Source of the DNA: a virus
IMG/VR virus record: IMGVR_UViG_3300025138_000203
Span: 1-30,897 of that record
Reading direction: 5' to 3' (one strand)
DNA length: 30,897 nt
Shown here piece after piece: positions 30,781 to 30,897 of the stretch (within the stretch, counting starts at the first letter, position 1; each line of letters opens with the position of its first letter). The notes under the pieces are model-generated. The model ran no database searches. It saw nothing but the letters and a program-made list of their open reading frames with translations, and was not told the origin of the DNA. A program made the position numbers and the translations under genes.

Positions 30781-30897
30781 ATGCCGTTGGCATTAAAGAA
30801 AAACCCTGATGGGGTCTACCACATCGACGGATACGCCATGAAGAGGCGTGTCCGAAAGTCCACCAATACGACTGACTACGCCATCGCACTGCAAGAA
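30781..30897 (+). CDS. int: Tyrosine integrase, N-terminal part (cut by window edge)
   Basis: 39 codons from an ATG with AAGGAA about eight bases upstream; open at the right edge. The start M-P-L-A-L-K-K-N-P-D-G-V-Y-H-I-D-G-Y-A with R-V-R-K-S-T-N-T-T-D matches the arm-binding N-terminal domain of phage tyrosine integrases (pattern h-I-x-G-x-x-x-x-x-R-V-R-x-S-T-x-T-x-D). The catalytic part is outside the window. It makes the phage temperate if intact. Confidence 0.75.
   Translation, partial: MPLALKKNPDGVYHIDGYAMKRRVRKSTNTTDYAIALQE

Noticed and set aside
1-30897. CRISPR array or insertion sequence
   Set aside because: No regularly spaced direct repeats with spacers and no transposase were seen.

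Overview
The window looks like about three quarters of a temperate, podovirus-like marine bacteriophage (or prophage). Genes are tightly packed with stop/start overlaps (ATGA, TAATG, TGATG). They encode tail fibre and virion or ejection proteins, a phage recombination/replication set, an endolysin/spanin lysis cassette, a LuxR-type regulator and, cut by the right edge, the start of a tyrosine integrase. Several proteins resemble families I associate with phages of marine alphaproteobacteria (three tiny basic proteins, two-domain tail fibre modules, a giant ejection protein). The host assignment is inference; no host gene is present.

Layout. (1) 1-20562, plus strand: end of an unknown gene, a tail fibre, two proteins sharing an N-terminal motif, a GNAT-fold protein, an acidic repeat protein, and three proteins of rising size (418, 825, 3311 aa). 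The GNAT protein and these three appear in the same order as T7 gp13-14-15-16, so they are read as the internal core/ejection machine. The 3311-aa protein carries a HExxH zinc-protease motif and an AT-hook-like motif. (2) 20552-23436, minus strand: a six-gene operon with a Sak4-like RecA ATPase, an SSB-like protein, a Cas4/RecB-type exonuclease, a coiled-coil protein, a MazG/DUF6378-like protein and a 58-aa protein. (3) 23437-23528: a divergent promoter region with a perfect 15-bp palindrome. (4) 23529-25644, plus: a Cro-like regulator and a primase-helicase. (5) 25680-26204, minus: three very basic small proteins. (6) 26205-26594: no convincing gene, but a dense series of inverted repeats, including a leader that looks like an attenuator. 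(7) 26595-29808, plus: an HTH/zinc protein, a resolvase-like nuclease, and a lysis block (two membrane proteins, a second PD-(D/E)XK nuclease, an amidase endolysin, a small membrane protein and an embedded Rz/Rz1 pair) ending in a strong intrinsic terminator. (8) 29999-30897, plus: a LuxR-type regulator flanked by matching operator-like sites, a doubtful small ORF, and the integrase start.

The most striking non-coding signal is an 11-base element, TAGGGACGACT. It occurs exactly at the start of all three 55-59 bp plus-strand gaps between late genes, with its TAG doubling as the stop codon of the upstream gene. Two near-copies lie inside genes. Its ACGACT core followed by ACTAAAGG (best copy) resembles T7-family single-subunit RNA polymerase promoters, which would make these late promoters; no such polymerase is encoded in the window. 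The second signal is the leader of the small basic gene operon (26205-26304): mutually exclusive 5' hairpins precede a G/C-rich hairpin with a U-run, just upstream of the start codon.
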